From positions 33,034,964 through 33,098,963 of the forward strand of contig OW203761.1 in NCBI GenBank assembly GCA_934045905.1: a stretch of DNA of 64,000 bases, written 5' to 3'. This document shows positions 1-13,153 of this stretch, one piece after another; the first letter of the stretch is position 1, and each line of letters opens with the position of its first letter. The DNA comes from Leuctra nigra. Its lineage: Eukaryota > Arthropoda > Insecta > Plecoptera > Leuctridae. The notes under the pieces were generated by a model. It searched no databases. It was not told the origin of the DNA and saw only the letters and a list, made by a program, of their open reading frames with translations. The translations under genes were made by a program, and so were the position numbers.

Positions 1-230
1 AGGTTCCCGAAGTGAACCTTTGTAACATTTTGTTGAGATTGGTCAAATGGTATAGGAGTATGGCCAGACTTGAAGTTGAATACCTATATTTGTTTTAATT
101 TTGTCAATTTTGAGTGGTTAGGGGGAAGGGTGGGTAGCGTTATCCGTACAATGTCGACAAGTTCCCGAAGTGAACTTGTGCAAAATTCTATTGAGGTCGA
201 TCAAAGGGTGTAGGAGTATATCTAGGTATA
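1..230. repeat. 159-base tandem duplication, cut by the window start
   Basis: AGGTTCCCGAAGTGAACCTT at base 1 recurs as AAGTTCCCGAAGTGAACTTG at 160, followed in both units by TTGAGnTnGnTCAAA and TAGGAGTATn. Each unit begins with the small hairpin GTTCCCGAAGTGAAC. More units may lie to the left of the window. Confidence 0.65.
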
Positions 231-3200
231 TTTTATATCCTCAATGTTTTCATTGTTTGGTGGTTATCGTAGGTACCCTACGATATGTGCTATTTCACGT
301 AAAATGTCAGGGAGTCCGAGCAAATGGAGAACATACATACGTAGAAACATACAGACATGTACAGACTTTATATATGGATTTGACTTAGGAAAATCCATCA
401 AATGTAAAAAATGGAAACTCTAAACTCGTTTCCTTAACATTCAGACCAAATTTTTACTTTTGCTCTTTTTGGATAGAAATGTACACATTTAATTTGAAAG
501 TTAGCAAAGTTTTGAGTGTTATTTCTCTGATCCCCAAATCATTTTAACTCTAATACTCTGGAGTATTTGCACCGGGAAGTGGGAACAGAACCGGATGCTG
601 TGACGTCGTGCGAGTGTGAGTGAAACAGGGAGCAACATTATTGGTGACGCAAGACGCTGTGACGCAGGAGAGGGCGTGTTGTGACGTCAGAGCCGCGAGA
701 GGGGATGGAAATATGGACCGATGGGTTGCGTCGATTTCGAAGCCACTGGGTTCTACTTACGAGTTCGAAAGGTTAAAGCGCACTGTTGTTCAAGTGCTCG
801 GTATAGCAGTAGTACTTGACATTTATAGAATCATTTATAACCATTGAAATGAAAACTTTTCAATGCAACATCAAAAGCTTTTCAAAGGGCACTTTTATGA
901 AGGTAGTACCTATGTAGGTTTCCCTTAAAACTTTAATCAATGTCAAGAGAGGTGCACCTCTCTCGATCTTTTTTTTGTGACAATTTTTACTGAGCGTGAA
1001 GTCTCTGTTTTAGAAGCAGCCCTAAATTTATTTTTCTACAACATTTCATTTACTAGTAATTTTTACTTTTATAATTTTCTCTGATTTAAAAGCGGCTACT
1101 AAAGTTAATTTCCTAAAAATATAAATGTAGGTCAGAAAAGCAGTTGTACAATGTATACTATAAGCAAGCCTATAACGATAAGTTATATCAAGTTCATTTT
1201 AGCTTAAAGTGTACTTTAGCGGTCTAAATGGCTGTGTTTCATTGGCTGTTGCCTGTTGCTAGTGTTTTAACATAAAAATCATTTTATTGTCTGGGAAAAA
1301 CGGCAAGCTCAATAAAATGTAAAAAAGTAATTTTAATGTTGAAAGTATTGTTGCTGGATAGGCTCGCTGGGAATGTGTTCTATCCACGCACGTACTCTTA
1401 CGTTCGACTTGAGTGTCTTGTCTCTCTAGGACGTCGTTATGGTCGTTGTGTCTCACTGTCGGCCGCGAGCAAGGCGTCGTCTACTCGACGCTCCGTTAGC
1501 TCCCGGCGTCGGCGTCACTACATGACGTCACTACCCTGCTCCAGGGATCGATGCTCGAGGTCGACGCGAGATTATTTCCCTCTGTGCAACTTCATGATCA
1601 ACTAGTAGCCAATCAGAATCCTATTAGGAATCGAACGATTGCATCTCTCTGGTCTAATTTTAATCCGATCGCCAAATATTATGGTGCGTCGGCTGGTTCT
1701 CCCGTTACGAAATCGGCGATATGTAAAACATTTTTGCCGAGGAATCGGAAGTCAACATCCTTCCGTAAGATTAGGAAAACGCTCTGTGTAAGCTAGCAGT
1801 GACACGCTATCACATGCGTCAAAGGAGCAGTGATACCCAACTTCTTTGAATCAATGTGCAAATATTTCAAAACAAGCATACAATGTTGGTAAAATTTCAA
1901 TAACTCTTGAAATTCTTGGCTGATTTGTCTGAAAATTGTCAAAAGCTCATAAAATGTTGGTTCAAAACCATGCAAAATTAAAGTCCCTCGGTTCATAATG
2001 GTTCTATTTCCATTTTTCAACCAATTCAACAAAATTTGCAACGAAGGTTTTTCGACCTAAATCCGCAGGGACAAAAAATAATACGAAAATTTGAGATCCG
2101 TGCAAAGGCGTCGAAAGGAGTTGGTTTTTCCGCACATCTATCTGTACGGCGAGAGAAGTGGAATAAAATCGACATAAAAATGCTTCTTTTATTGAGTACA
2201 CGAGATCAACAGCTTTGTTGACAGCCCGTTTGAAAGTCTGGCAACCAGGAATCGTCTATTTTGCTCCGGCGCATATTTACCCCATAAAAGGAGCCGTTTT
2301 ATGTAGATTCTCTTGTCTCGGGATGCAGATAATATCTACATTTGTACTAAATTGGCCTGTACCACTTGGCTTCGCGATATTACAATCGAAGCGCAGCCAT
2401 TTTTATTACTAATTTTATCGATTTGAAATGTTTTCGATGTGACAGCTGTCAAAACCATCCTAGACGAATAATAAACTATATTGCCGTGATAACAACCAAT
2501 TAGATGTCTGGTTTGCGCGCAGTCCGCAATTAGTTAATCAGGACTTAAATCTAAGTTGGTAAGACACGCAGTTAAAAGTCAAAACGTTTTAAAAGGATCT
2601 CTTTATTTTTTTATTCCCCACAGCGGACTCGTAAAAAGGAGCTGAAAGCGAAATTGTTCATGAAAACTCGAGTATTTTCAGATCCGGGGGTAGGACTTGA
2701 GTTTTTGTCGGTGGTGCTATGCTGTATTGTTGTTGTATTGATGATTTTGCGACATTTTCGGAGAGCTTTTTGCAAAACCGGAGAAAATATTACGAAATTG
2801 TGAATATATTTAATCATGATTTTTCTACTACATAGGTAGATATTTCATACGCATGATATCAATGTGTCTTCGCACAATGATACTTGAGGAACCAAGTAAA
2901 TGCAAACATGTTTTCTTCATGATGGCGTCTCATAAATCAATCACTTTCCATCATCAGATATCATTCTTCGTCTTTTCTCCATCATCTTTTAGCTCTGAGC
3001 ACCTCCGTGATACATTACAATAGCATCCTGTTGATGGAGGATGTTCTTGGAACAGGTCTACACTTTCGTCGACGTTATCATAAATAATATATTGACGATG
3101 GATAAGGAGTCTGCCTACTAAATAAGTCAGGGAGTAAAGGACGTGTCGCTCTCGTCGTGAAAGATATTGACGGAATAAATTTTACAGTCGCATTTCGCTG

Positions 3201-5231
3201 GATCCCCGAACACCTTTTTAATAGCTCATCGACTAAGGGCTCTCTTCGAAAGACTGTCGGTGCTAGAATCAAGATTTACTATCTCGCCGTGAATTTCGCT
3301 ACCAGGAAATTAAAATGATTGTGTGCTAGTGGAACATCGTGATCCAGAAGGTCACCCTCTGCCGGGAGGTTGAGGGATGCTGGAACTTACCCCGCCGGTT
3401 TACCTTTGACATTTGGCGCGAGCTGGCCGGGGGTTGGTTGGGAGTTGGACCGGGGGGCAGAGGGGACATACTCATGCGCGGCATTGAGCAGCAACTGTGT
3501 GTGTGTGTTTTTCAAGATCTTATTCACTCGAGACACTCGAAGTCTTCACATGTGTGAGACTGACAGTGACAGGTGAAGAATCGGCTCTTATTTGTGTCAT
3601 ACACGTGGTGGTTTTTTCTGATAAGTAATCGATAGAATTCGTGACAAAAATCCCAGTGACTGCATCTGTAAGATACCGAAGGGCGAAGATATTATGCACG
3701 TACGTAGAGTGATTATTTTTGTTATTGGTGTTTTCACATAAATGTTCCTTCTATTCCCAGAGAGCAAGTGTATATTTATCCAATTGAGGTTATATTTAGC
3801 GTGTTTATTGTTTTACGTAAACTTGAGTCGAGTCGAGGTATTACGCTGCTAAAGACTCGTGGTGGCGGTGAGAAGTGGAATGAAATGATTCAAGATGCAT
3901 TGCAGTGATGAGTTCAAAGCGTGTTGAGCGATTTGTTGTGACGTTCACATCACAGGTTTATTTTCAGTTGGAGCTTATGGCTGGATCAACATCGAGAATG
4001 TTCAAAACAATTGAAGTGAAATTAAAGGTCTGTTCGTTTGCGTCCACGTCCAGTACTTTTTTATACAATGTTCAAAAGCCTGATGATATTTTGTAATTTA
4101 TTGCATTGGAACTTTATTGCGAGAAACTTCAATTTTATGTAAATTCTATCCCAGTAAAAAAACATTTTGTGTACATGAACCATGTCCGCACACATGGTAT
4201 AAATAATAAGTATTCAAGGGAAATGAATGATGAAAAATGATACGAAAGCAACTCGTCTATTCAATACATATGCAAAAGAAATACCTTTTTTTTAAAATTT
4301 ATTTTATTGAAACAAATACACAAGATAAATACACTTTACAAAACGATGATTGCATTGATGTGCAAAACATTTTTTGACTATCTCGGTAATACACTTGAAC
4401 TTGATACACTTTATTCACACATCCCATTTAAAAAGAACAAAAACTACCATAAATGGCATTGGCATGAATTTCGCTTTTTAACCTAATTTCTGAATAAAGG
4501 TAGGTATCTCAAAGCTGTCATTTAGATGAATATAATTGAAAAGACGGATAAAATCTCTTGTACAAATTAGACGGCTGGTTTATCAAATCCTTTTATACTG
4601 CATTTTCCCAGAATTAAAATGTGTTAAAATGTTATTTACCATGTAGGGCCAGCGTCAAAAGAAACAGCCAAATCCCCATGTTGGTATATGGGAAAGCGGT
4701 AGGAACTATTGGAAGTGGGTGTACAAGAAGCTATTCTATTACCATTACTCTCTATTCTATACCCCATGCATGTCTGAAACAACGTACATTCAGATAAGTC
4801 TGATTAGATGACAATCGATCGATACTGACATGCACCTCACTAAGATCTTTGGCTAAGCTAAAGTTCATCTGTCTGTCTCCCAGCAACAAAGCACGACCAA
4901 GAGAGCAGGGAAATCCATTTTCCATTACATAATACATTTCTGTAGAAATGGTCGTGTCGTTTATCTGATGGCACATCCGTCGCAGATGCACGATATCATT
5001 TTCCTCGTTGCTTTTTTCGTGCTCGGAGTTATAATTGTTTTATTACAATATTAAATAAAATATTGTCAGAGCACCATGAACGTGCAAAATGTAATTATTT
5101 TACTTTTATTACGTAATCTAGTGGGGCTTCAACCATGATATTACTAAAGTGATTAGATATTTACATCATAAACTTCAAAGTCTACCAAGGAGGTTTTTAG
5201 TTCTAGCCCTCCTTGATATCTAGGTATCTAT
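231..5231. other. Intergenic stretch without a supported gene
   Basis: AT-rich DNA with small GC-richer patches at about 600-760 and 1380-1570. Frames up to 89 codons occur, but none has a recognisable motif or credible splice context. A repeat shared with 29740 lies at about 4640-4725. Confidence 0.6.
600..690. promoter_or_regulatory. Cluster of CRE-like TGACG words
   Basis: TGACGTC at 601, TGACGC at 645 and 660, and the full TGACGTCA at 682. Another perfect TGACGTCA lies at 1523. No gene was found next to them, so their use is unknown. Confidence 0.3.
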
Positions 5232-6280
5232 TGGAGCGGTCGCTCCACCCAGCCAAGTCGTACCGTACACTCACACTCACTCAACATACCGTAAATGCAT
5301 AATAAACTGAGGAGCAGACCAACCACTTTTACTGTACGCAACAACATGGCATTTTCGGCCTACTGGATCTTAAAATTGGAATATCTCACATTGTTGCGAT
5401 ATATATTAATTTCGAGCTATGGCCCACCCCACTACATATACCAAATTAGGGAACAATATGTTATGCCGTTTGCGAGCTAGAGGGCCGTGAAAAACGTGAA
5501 ATTACACCCCTTTTAAAACCTATCTTGATCTGATGATGATGATGATATCAGGAAACACCGCAATCACCGCCACAGCCTAAACGGCTGAGCTGATCGATCT
5601 GAAATTTTTACCACATGTGCACTTTTGGCGTCTGAGGTGCCTTTTTATAAAACCAACAGGAAGCCGCCATTTTGAAACCGGAAGTGACTTCATATCTCGA
5701 AAACGGCTAGACCGTTAGGAATTAAACCAGCGCCAAATGATTCAGACGGTCATCTATATGGAATATCAATAGTTAAAGTAGAGATGTACTATTACCGAAA
5801 CCGGAAATGACGTCAAAGTAATTAGTCATTGTTGCTCCGATGTGTGTTACAAGTTGTGTAAATAAACTAAAAAAATAAGTGATATCCCCATAAAAAAACA
5901 CTCCGTGTAAAAATACCAGCCAAGTCTCTTCACCTATAAAAAAATAGAAGAAATCTAAAAATTCAGCACTGAAAAGTAGTGATATCAAAAAATGAGCCAA
6001 GTCAAAACTTAATTTTAAAAAACAAAATATACTTGGCGCATCGTTTTTAAGGGCATTATAGGTAGATTATATATATATTTAGGTACATTTGATTTTTGGC
6101 ATAATGCTTATATATTTATATACACGATGCGCCAAGTATATTTTGTTTTTTAAAATTAAGTTTTGACTTGGCTCATTTTTTGATATCACTACTTTTCAGT
6201 GCTGAATTTTTAGATTTCTTCTATTTTTTTATAGGTGAAGAGACTTGGCTGGTATTTTTACACGGAGTGTTTTTTTATGG
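5232..6280. mobile_element. Foldback element, copy 1 (1049 bp), opposite orientation
   Basis: It begins with the hairpin GGAGCGGTCGCTCC and ends with two 157-base arms (5888-6044 and 6124-6280) around a 79-base loop. It lacks about 280 bases of body present in copy 2 (around 27510-27790). TCTAT occurs at both flanks and could be a target duplication, but copy 2 does not show an equivalent. Confidence 0.8.
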
Positions 6281-7877
6281 GTCTATTTTACTAGACTGAT
6301 TCAATTCAGTTCAATTTTATCTTTATTTGCTTTGATACAAAAAGGCGACATTCAACAGAATTATGTGCACATTAGTCATTCTTGATCTACCATGACATAG
6401 TAACCCTGTACTGTTAAAAAGTCATGCATGTTCATGCACTTCTCCCTCGGTATTAACGTGTGCCTGAGCAAGTACTATTTCAAGTATTTCCCTACTTTCC
6501 TACTGCTGGACGTTACATTTAGTTTTAGTCAGGATAGCTAAAGTTTATGGTTTTGGTCGATCTCAAGATGTCAGTCAGCTAGGTGCCATAGAAATAGTAA
6601 TTTCTTCGATTTGCAGTAATAAAATGTAAATTTCAGCTAGAAGAGTTTATCTTGAAAAATGAAATAAAGCTCTAAAATCTTTGGAAGAAAATACTATAAA
6701 GAAGAAAATGCCATTAAAAAGAAAAATGTAGCAAAGCATACTACATTTGTACTTTATGAATCCGAGGTAATCAATTCGAACATTTATTGATCTGCTTCGA
6801 ATTTGGGGTCATTTGGGGTCAGATGAGAAATATGACATGTCACCTTCCTCCTTCACTCCAACTTATATCCTGTGCAAGTTGCACCAATGTACCAAGTATT
6901 TTATCAGTTTTTCCATATGTTGGAGTTGCCCCCATTTATGCAATATTATTCCCTTTCAGTTTGATTATTTCTTTAGAAAATGCTTCAATGATGTTGTTGT
7001 ATGGGATGTTTTATTTAGCGTAGGGGGGAAATTGATGCCGCTATTTTTAGACGACGATGATGTCATTTTACAGATGAGTGCTTTTTAATAGGATTACTCA
7101 AACCTACCGAGCATTGATTTAATTATTCATGCCATTCGTATGCCATCAAATGTTGATTAGGAAAGATGGTGTATGCGAAGACGACTTCTTTAGGCCTTGA
7201 TCCATGAGAAAAAGAAGCATGTTTAATCCAGACAATGTATTGTAATTCACCGAGTCATAGTTACGTTTCTGATCTAAGTGTAGCAAGAATCATTTATAAT
7301 ACGTTGATGACAGACTTCAATCTATCACATGTCAACAAAGTAGGTACTCCTTGATTGCTTTACTTTTGTATTTGAAAGTTTTCAGCACATTGTGGCCATG
7401 ACATTTTATGCTGTTTGTAAGGTTTTTATCTTCTGTGTATTGCGGATTGCTAATGAAATATCAATAATATATTTCAATGGCTCATATATTATTTATACGA
7501 TATTTACAATACATACAATTTGAGCGCCATTTTCCTTTGTCACGCTAAATTATTCAACTTGCTGAACAATACCTAAATACGTGTTGAGGTGCTCCTTGAA
7601 GCCATGCAATTAGCAGGTAATTGTCTGCCTATCACTCAATGCCAAACCAATTTCTGCGACATTGTGAGAAATCGCATCGAGTGGTTCGACAGCGTTGCAC
7701 CGCTTGCGCTGATTGCACTTTACTGTTTGCAGTGGCCATGGGTGGGATTTAATCGGAACTCTCGGTTGTACATGCACAGCGGGGTGTTTCGAGTCAATCC
7801 GAAGTCGGAATGCTCTTTTATTCGGCATGATTCGCGTTCTCGTTCTTGTTGTGACATCACGATTCTTTACCTTGGAA
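6281..7877. other. Intergenic stretch, nothing recognised
   Basis: AT-rich sequence between two repeat clusters. Overlapping frames on both strands around 7589-7939 (104 and 109 codons) run into the hAT-like end at 7878 and show no family resemblance. Confidence 0.6.
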
Positions 7878-8461
7878 CAGGGGTCGGCAACTTTTTTTGG
7901 TGAATGAGCCAATTTCCCCAAAAATAATAAATTGGACAATAATGGGAGCCGCAGTAGAGGTAATCAAACACTGAAAATAATAAATTGAATTACTAGTTTA
8001 TTTTGATATTTTGACGAAGCCCTACACAGGGTTCACAGTTACACTATAATTCCTATAATTCCTATATTTTGGGAAATAGTGAATTATAGCCCTATATTTC
8101 CTATTTTTTTGGCCTTGTCCTATATTTCTAAGCAAATTGGTAGTTGAATGTCCTATATTTTCTTATTTTGTTCATTTTAGAGTCCCAGAATAATTGTTAA
8201 ATTGCTAAATAACAAAAAAAATCCCTGCGGGGCAACAATTGGAAGGTTATTTGATTCACTTTGTTCATTCCAGAGTCCCAGAATCACTTTTAAATTGTTG
8301 TAATTCTTTAAAAAAAAACGCAATGTCAAAATAAACTGTAATTCAATTTATTGTTTTCGGTGTATTATATTTGATTGATTCTACTGCGGCTCCCATTATA
8401 ATCTAATTAATTATTTTTTGGGGAAATTGGCTCCTTCACCAAAAAAGGTTGCCGACCCCTG
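7878..8461. mobile_element. hAT-like inverted-repeat ends, CAGGGGTCGGCAA type
   Basis: CAGGGGTCGGCAACTTTTTT at 7878 is matched by AAAAAAGGTTGCCGACCCCTG ending at 8461, and inner sequence GGGAGCCGCAGTAGA pairs with TCTACTGCGGCTCCC. These ends are typical of a hAT family, but the flanking 8-mers (CCTTGGAA, GCATAGGC) do not match, and a second pair of ends at 8031 and 8696 interleaves. The region is therefore rearranged or built from several insertions. Confidence 0.6.
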
Positions 8462-8696
8462 GCATAGGCTGTGTTCGAGATATGTGAGAAAGAAATAATA
8501 CAACTTCAATAATTGTAGTACATAGATGAGTATTTATATTTATCAATTGAATTTGCAGGCGAAGCCATGCTTTTCCTATAACCAGTAGGAAATATGTCCT
8601 ATAAATCCTATATTACTGATCTATATTCTGAAACAAAATCCTATATTTTTGGCTAAAATGTCCCATAAAAACTGAAGTGTTGACTGTGAACCCTGC
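8031..8696. mobile_element. Inverted-repeat ends CAGGGTTCACAG, interleaved with the preceding pair
   Basis: CAGGGTTCACAGTTACACTA at 8031 pairs with GTTGACTGTGAACCCTG ending at 8696, and CCTACA directly flanks both ends. Inside both ends the word TCCTATA repeats many times (for example AATTCCTATAATTCCTATAT). This fits a further hAT-like family with its own subterminal word. The order of insertion relative to the CAGGGGTCGGCAA ends cannot be resolved by eye. Confidence 0.55.
8215..8330 (+). repeat. CCCTGCGGGGCAACAATTGG repeat, local copy with an inverted partner at 8700-8765
   Basis: The block CCCTGCGGGGCAACAATTGG followed by GTCCCAGAATCACTTTTAAA appears here and, in reverse, at about 8704-8767. 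Related copies lie at about 58580-58700 and 60210-60310 in SSRP1 introns 12 and 13. It seems to be the internal part of the CAGGGGTCGGCAA family, because the copy at 60210 is followed at about 60400-60465 by the same right-end words (AAATTGGCTCCTTTACCAAAAAA with mismatches). Confidence 0.55.
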
Positions 8697-8767
8697 CTAC
8701 AGTTGTTGCCCCGCAGGGCGTTTTTTTAAGAATTCAAAAATTAAAAAGTAATTCTGGGACTCTAAAA

Positions 8768-10814
8768 GGTGTCCAGCAAGCAGAAGACCAGAAGTCTATT
8801 TTCTCGATCTTTAGTTTGCATACGTTTGGAATCATGCACATAATCATGCTCTGTTATTTTGGTATACAGAGCTTTATCTGATATTTTGGCATTATTTTCC
8901 AAAATTACTGGTGTCACAATTACAAATAAGAATGGATGAAGGCAGACATACTTACAGTTGTTGAGCTTTGAGCAAACAAGAAGCATTGAAGTGGACTTCC
9001 GGTGTTCTGCTTCTAAGGTACAGGATTGATGAATCAAGTATGTTGAAACCTACATAAGTGATCTTGAAGTCTTCATTCTGAACATTGATCGCATTCTTTA
9101 TTGTCTGATTTTCCTTCGTACTCGTATTTAACCATTCAAACGTAGCTTTGTACGGTGATGAAAATATATTTTAGGGACCAAATGAGGATTTGGGCTCGTT
9201 CAATGAATTATTTTAATTTGTTTGTTGTTGTTGTTGTTTTAAACTGGGCCAAAAGCTAAGTATATAGTTATACAAAGTAATGGCTTAGTGTAGTCATTGA
9301 AGATAATTGGATGTATGATAATGAACTAGAAGGTCGCGTTTGATATGATGGGTAACTTGACTTCGAAGTTGTCTTATCGAGTATACGTAATCGCGTTAGC
9401 AATGAACTTTTTACCCTAATTTGTCGAAACGAACATTTTAGTTCCAGTATCTGTTTGCTTATCGCTGGGCGGTGATAACTCCGCAACACACGCAACTCAA
9501 ACTAATTGTGACCGCTTTTAATTTTTGTAAGTATGGGCGAATGATGTAAAACTTACAGAAGTGAGTAGTGGTTTCTAAATCTTTGAACGGTTGGAATGAG
9601 TGACCGAGTTTCAACAATTCTTTCTCGAATGAATGACAATCGATCGAATGACAATGGTTGAAGAAGGGGATTACGAAGAGCCGACGTCGGATATCTAATT
9701 CGTCAAGTTTGACATACAATTTTGATTCATCCAAAATCAACTTGGCTTTTCATTTATCTTTCATTATAATTGCGTAAATTAGATACAGAATGTTTTATTA
9801 TGAAGAATAGTATTCGAGCTCGTCGGCAAACCAAGTTTTATCGGTTGAGCCGTTCTAGATATCTGTCAATCTTATTCTCCTAATTGCCGCTAAATCTCAT
9901 TGATCGTTTTTTATTACTATGATGTTGAAGAAATTCGTCCAGAAAAGGAAAGTTTTGGTGCTAGTGTACTGAACTATTGACGCGAGGGTACTGAACTTTA
10001 TAGGTACAAGAGTACTGAACTTTAGGGGCAAGAATAGGTACTGAACTTTCGGTCCTAAATTGCCTGGTGAAAATCGGTGAAAATGGTAAAACTTGGTGCA
10101 AGAGAACTGAACTCGGGCAGTGAATAGTGATATAGAACTCAGTACGAGAGTACTTGATTTCGTTGAAAGTAATCGAGAGATAGAAGCTTATAGAATACCA
10201 TCCTGATGATGGTAACTGTTTATGATTTCTTAATTACTTGAAACAAAGTGTGAACTAACTCCAAGCATTCTTCCATTTTATTCCTCATTATTTTCATAAG
10301 TCATCACAATGAAACATCAACCATTAAAATAACCATCACCGTAATAATAACTTATTAACCATAATCAACCTTGATGATTTTATTTCAAATTGTATGCCTA
10401 GGGTTTTTATCATGGGAGTTGTTCATGTTGAGAGTGCGTGATGGTTATGATGGGGTTATGTGGTCTAGGACTCTAAAATAATCAACTTTCTCAGCATTTT
10501 GCCTCTCGACTGAGAAAATGCAGCCACGAAACAGTATCAGCAAAGAGAGCTAGAAACTCTTTGGTATCAGGACGAGAGTCAGGACTTCCGAATGAGAATT
10601 CAGTGCGTTGCCGCCTGATCCAACTGTATGAATTGGCTCTGAAATGCTAATCCAGCTCCAGCTGTTGGTTGTCCCCTAATGTCTCGCCCCTGACCTACTC
10701 CACACTATCATGTGTAGCGTCACCCGTTAGGTCTGTTCTCTACTTCATCTATCACCTAGTCGGCGGAAGTGCATGTGCGTGCCTGACCGGTAGCGACCGC
10801 ATGCTGAGTGCTCG
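8768..10814. other. Intergenic stretch, nothing recognised
   Basis: AT-rich apart from short simple repeats (GTT repeats at about 9222-9238, the GTACTGAAC array). Minus-strand frames of 75-93 codons at 9268-9740 have no recognisable content. Confidence 0.6.
9960..10050. repeat. Degenerate tandem GTACTGAAC repeat
   Basis: GTACTGAAC occurs at about 9966, 9988, 10012 and 10038, spaced 22-26 bases apart, with looser relatives to 10160. No coding signal is seen. Confidence 0.5.
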
Positions 10815-11072
10815 ACGACGCCGGTCGTTCAGTCGGCGGCGAGCGTCGCACGTATACCTCCTTGTGAGGCGACGCCGGTGGTTCAATCGGCGGCGAGGGT
10901 CGCACGTACCTCCTTGTGAGGCGACGCCGGTGGTTCAGTCGGCGGCGAGCGTCGCACGTACCTCCTTGTGAGGCGACGCCGGTGGTTCAGTCGGCGGCGA
11001 GCGTCGCACGTACCTCATCTCGTGAGACGACGTCGGTGGTTCAGTCGGCGGCGAGCGTCGCGCGTACCTACT
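10815..11072. repeat. GC-rich tandem repeat, about five units of 52-54 bases
   Basis: Units begin GACGCCGGTGGTTCAGTCGG and continue CGGCGAGCGTCGCACGTACC, then CTCCTTGTGAGGC. The unit is partly self-complementary and very rich in CpG, unlike the AT-rich surroundings. All three frames are open on both strands, giving arginine-rich frames that I regard as by-products of composition. It could belong to an upstream rdgB exon or promoter, or be a small satellite. Confidence 0.85.
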
Positions 11073-11979
11073 CGTGAACGACGACGTGCTCCGTGCGACG
11101 GCGATCAATAGGCTGTCGGCGAAGTCGACGCGGTCGCTACGCCGCTGGTTCAGTCGCTGGCGAGCGTCACTCATGGACAGTCGCGTTGTGGTCGTCGTGA
11201 AACAGAAAGACACTTCTAGTGAGCGGGAGATTACGACGACTCCCCCAGTTGTTCACATTGATACAAAGTGTTGAGTTGTCATTGATGACGAATTGATGTA
11301 TACGATATCAGCTTTGACTTTTTATTGTGACGTGGTTCCTTATTGAAACATTCCAGCGGTTTATTTTATTCGGAGTTTTCATTAAAATTGACTTGAGTGA
11401 ATGTGTCGTTTATTCCTGTTGCCATTGACCTCAGCGACACAATTTCATACACATCTCTCAAATATTTTGTAAGTATACGTAATAGCTATACTAGTAATTA
11501 CATCTACTGTAGTCTATTATAGTAATACCATTCTTTATTGATAATAATGTATTATTAATACAGTGGATAGTTTCAACACTGCAACTGATAATCAGGACTT
11601 TTTACATTGTAATTAACACTTAAATATCGTGCATGCTAATCATTAAAATTAACCACTATCAGTTAATAATTGACTTCTGTTTTAATTGATTTGACGTGTA
11701 ATGTAACACCCTGTCAGGTTTTGATTTACTGTAATTTGAGCGTCGGTTAATTGTTAATTATCCCATATTGACAGTTGGTTTGGGATTCATCTTAATCCCA
11801 TTATCGCTGCGTAGGATTCTGTTTAGTGGCCCCAGCAGGCCCACATTTCAGCTGTCAGATCGTTATCAGATAGGACCCAGGGGCCTCTTCTTCAAAATCC
11901 TTTTTCCCTAGGGCAACCTCAATCCTAAGCATAATCGTTGAATTACGAGACGTATATTATCTTCCTATAAGCCGCGGGG

Positions 11980-12130
11980 GGTCCTAGGTTCGATCTCCGA
12001 CGGCGGCGGCGGTGAGGCCGCGTGGGCGTTGTGGACGGGTTACATGCCCGGGTCTTAGTCCCCCCCCCCCCCCCGCGACGTGGGGCGCATGTGCAGCGGG
12101 TCTTGCTTAAAACCCGCCGAAATTCGACCT
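11980..12130. other. GC-rich island with a B-box-like word
   Basis: CTAGGTTCGATCTCCGACGG resembles the T-arm of a tRNA or SINE head. It is followed by CGGCGGCGGCGGTG, a run of 16 C at 12060-12075 and a hairpin GCGGGTCTTGCTTAAAACCCGC. No A box is convincing. Confidence 0.35.
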
Positions 12131-13107
12131 GAGGTCAAGGGCATCAAAGTTTCGAATTTTCCAATAGCCGCGTATTGGAGGATCGTCCGGAAAGTTTCGT
12201 CTGGTTCATGGACCGCGATTGTGCGGAGGTATTTGTGGGTTTCGTCATAAACCGGCGTCTGCTGCGCGCCCTAGATAGCAATTAGAGCGATTAAATGCCA
12301 TTCCAACGACCCTCTGCCAGTTCAGTCACGTGGCCCCACACCCTCCGATCATGTTTTATTGGATGCTCGCCAGTGGCTATGGTAATACATAAATCATGCA
12401 TGTATTTGTACAGGCCATTGACATCGTACCTGACGGGATATTATATACCGAATGAGTTTGTGTCTTCAAAGAGATGTTTGCGTTGCGTTTTATCTTGACA
12501 TCCTATTATTCCGTGTTTTCGCCCAGAGACCTTGTCGCGTGCCATTAATAGTCTATTTCTGTTATGTCATGAGACTAGCTATAGTACAAGGGATTTATTA
12601 CAACACATCAGGTCGTGCATTGTGTAATTGTGCATGAATACGTTGAAAATTGATAACATTGTTTTATTCAAATGAGAAAAAGTCTGAATTTACGTTGATA
12701 TAAATAACCGCATTGATGACATTTTGAAAACAATTCAATCTGTTCGAATTGTAATTTTCCAACTGAGTGGAACGTCGCCAATATCTGCTGGGTTCTTAAA
12801 AGTGAACAGCAAACAGAAACTGGGTTGATAAAAAGTTTTTGGATGAGAGTGTGTGTTTGTGATGTAAATAAGTTACTGGAAGTTTTCTAGAACTAAATTT
12901 CCATTTTTGCAATCTCAATCCGAGCGCACGTTAGTTCTGTTCGAGCTTACAGCCTCGTGTGGACGATCGACACACGGGATATCATTATGACGCAAGAGAG
13001 CTATTGCATCAGGCGTAATTATTATGCTAATTAGTGGAGTTAACGAGATTATTAAACACACTCAGCGACGGCTCATTACACCTCGCTTCGTGGACGTCGC
13101 GACGTCT

Positions 13108-13153
13108 GATCGACGCTGTTACCGACGCCTGATCGACGCTGTTACCGACGCCC
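13108..13153. repeat. Two-copy 23-base tandem repeat
   Basis: CTGATCGACGCTGTTACCGA followed by CGC occurs twice in a row in a small GC-rich island. Function unknown. Confidence 0.7.

Noticed and set aside
7589..7939. Overlapping open frames of 104 and 109 codons on opposite strands
   Set aside because: No recognisable motif, low complexity overlap on both strands, and the plus frame runs into a transposon end.
10815..11072. CRISPR array
   Set aside because: Units are contiguous and nearly identical with no unique spacers, in a eukaryotic genome; it is an ordinary tandem repeat.
10669..11274. Arginine-rich frames over the GC-rich tandem array
   Set aside because: Several frames on both strands are open at once, as expected from composition and a repeat unit lacking stops.
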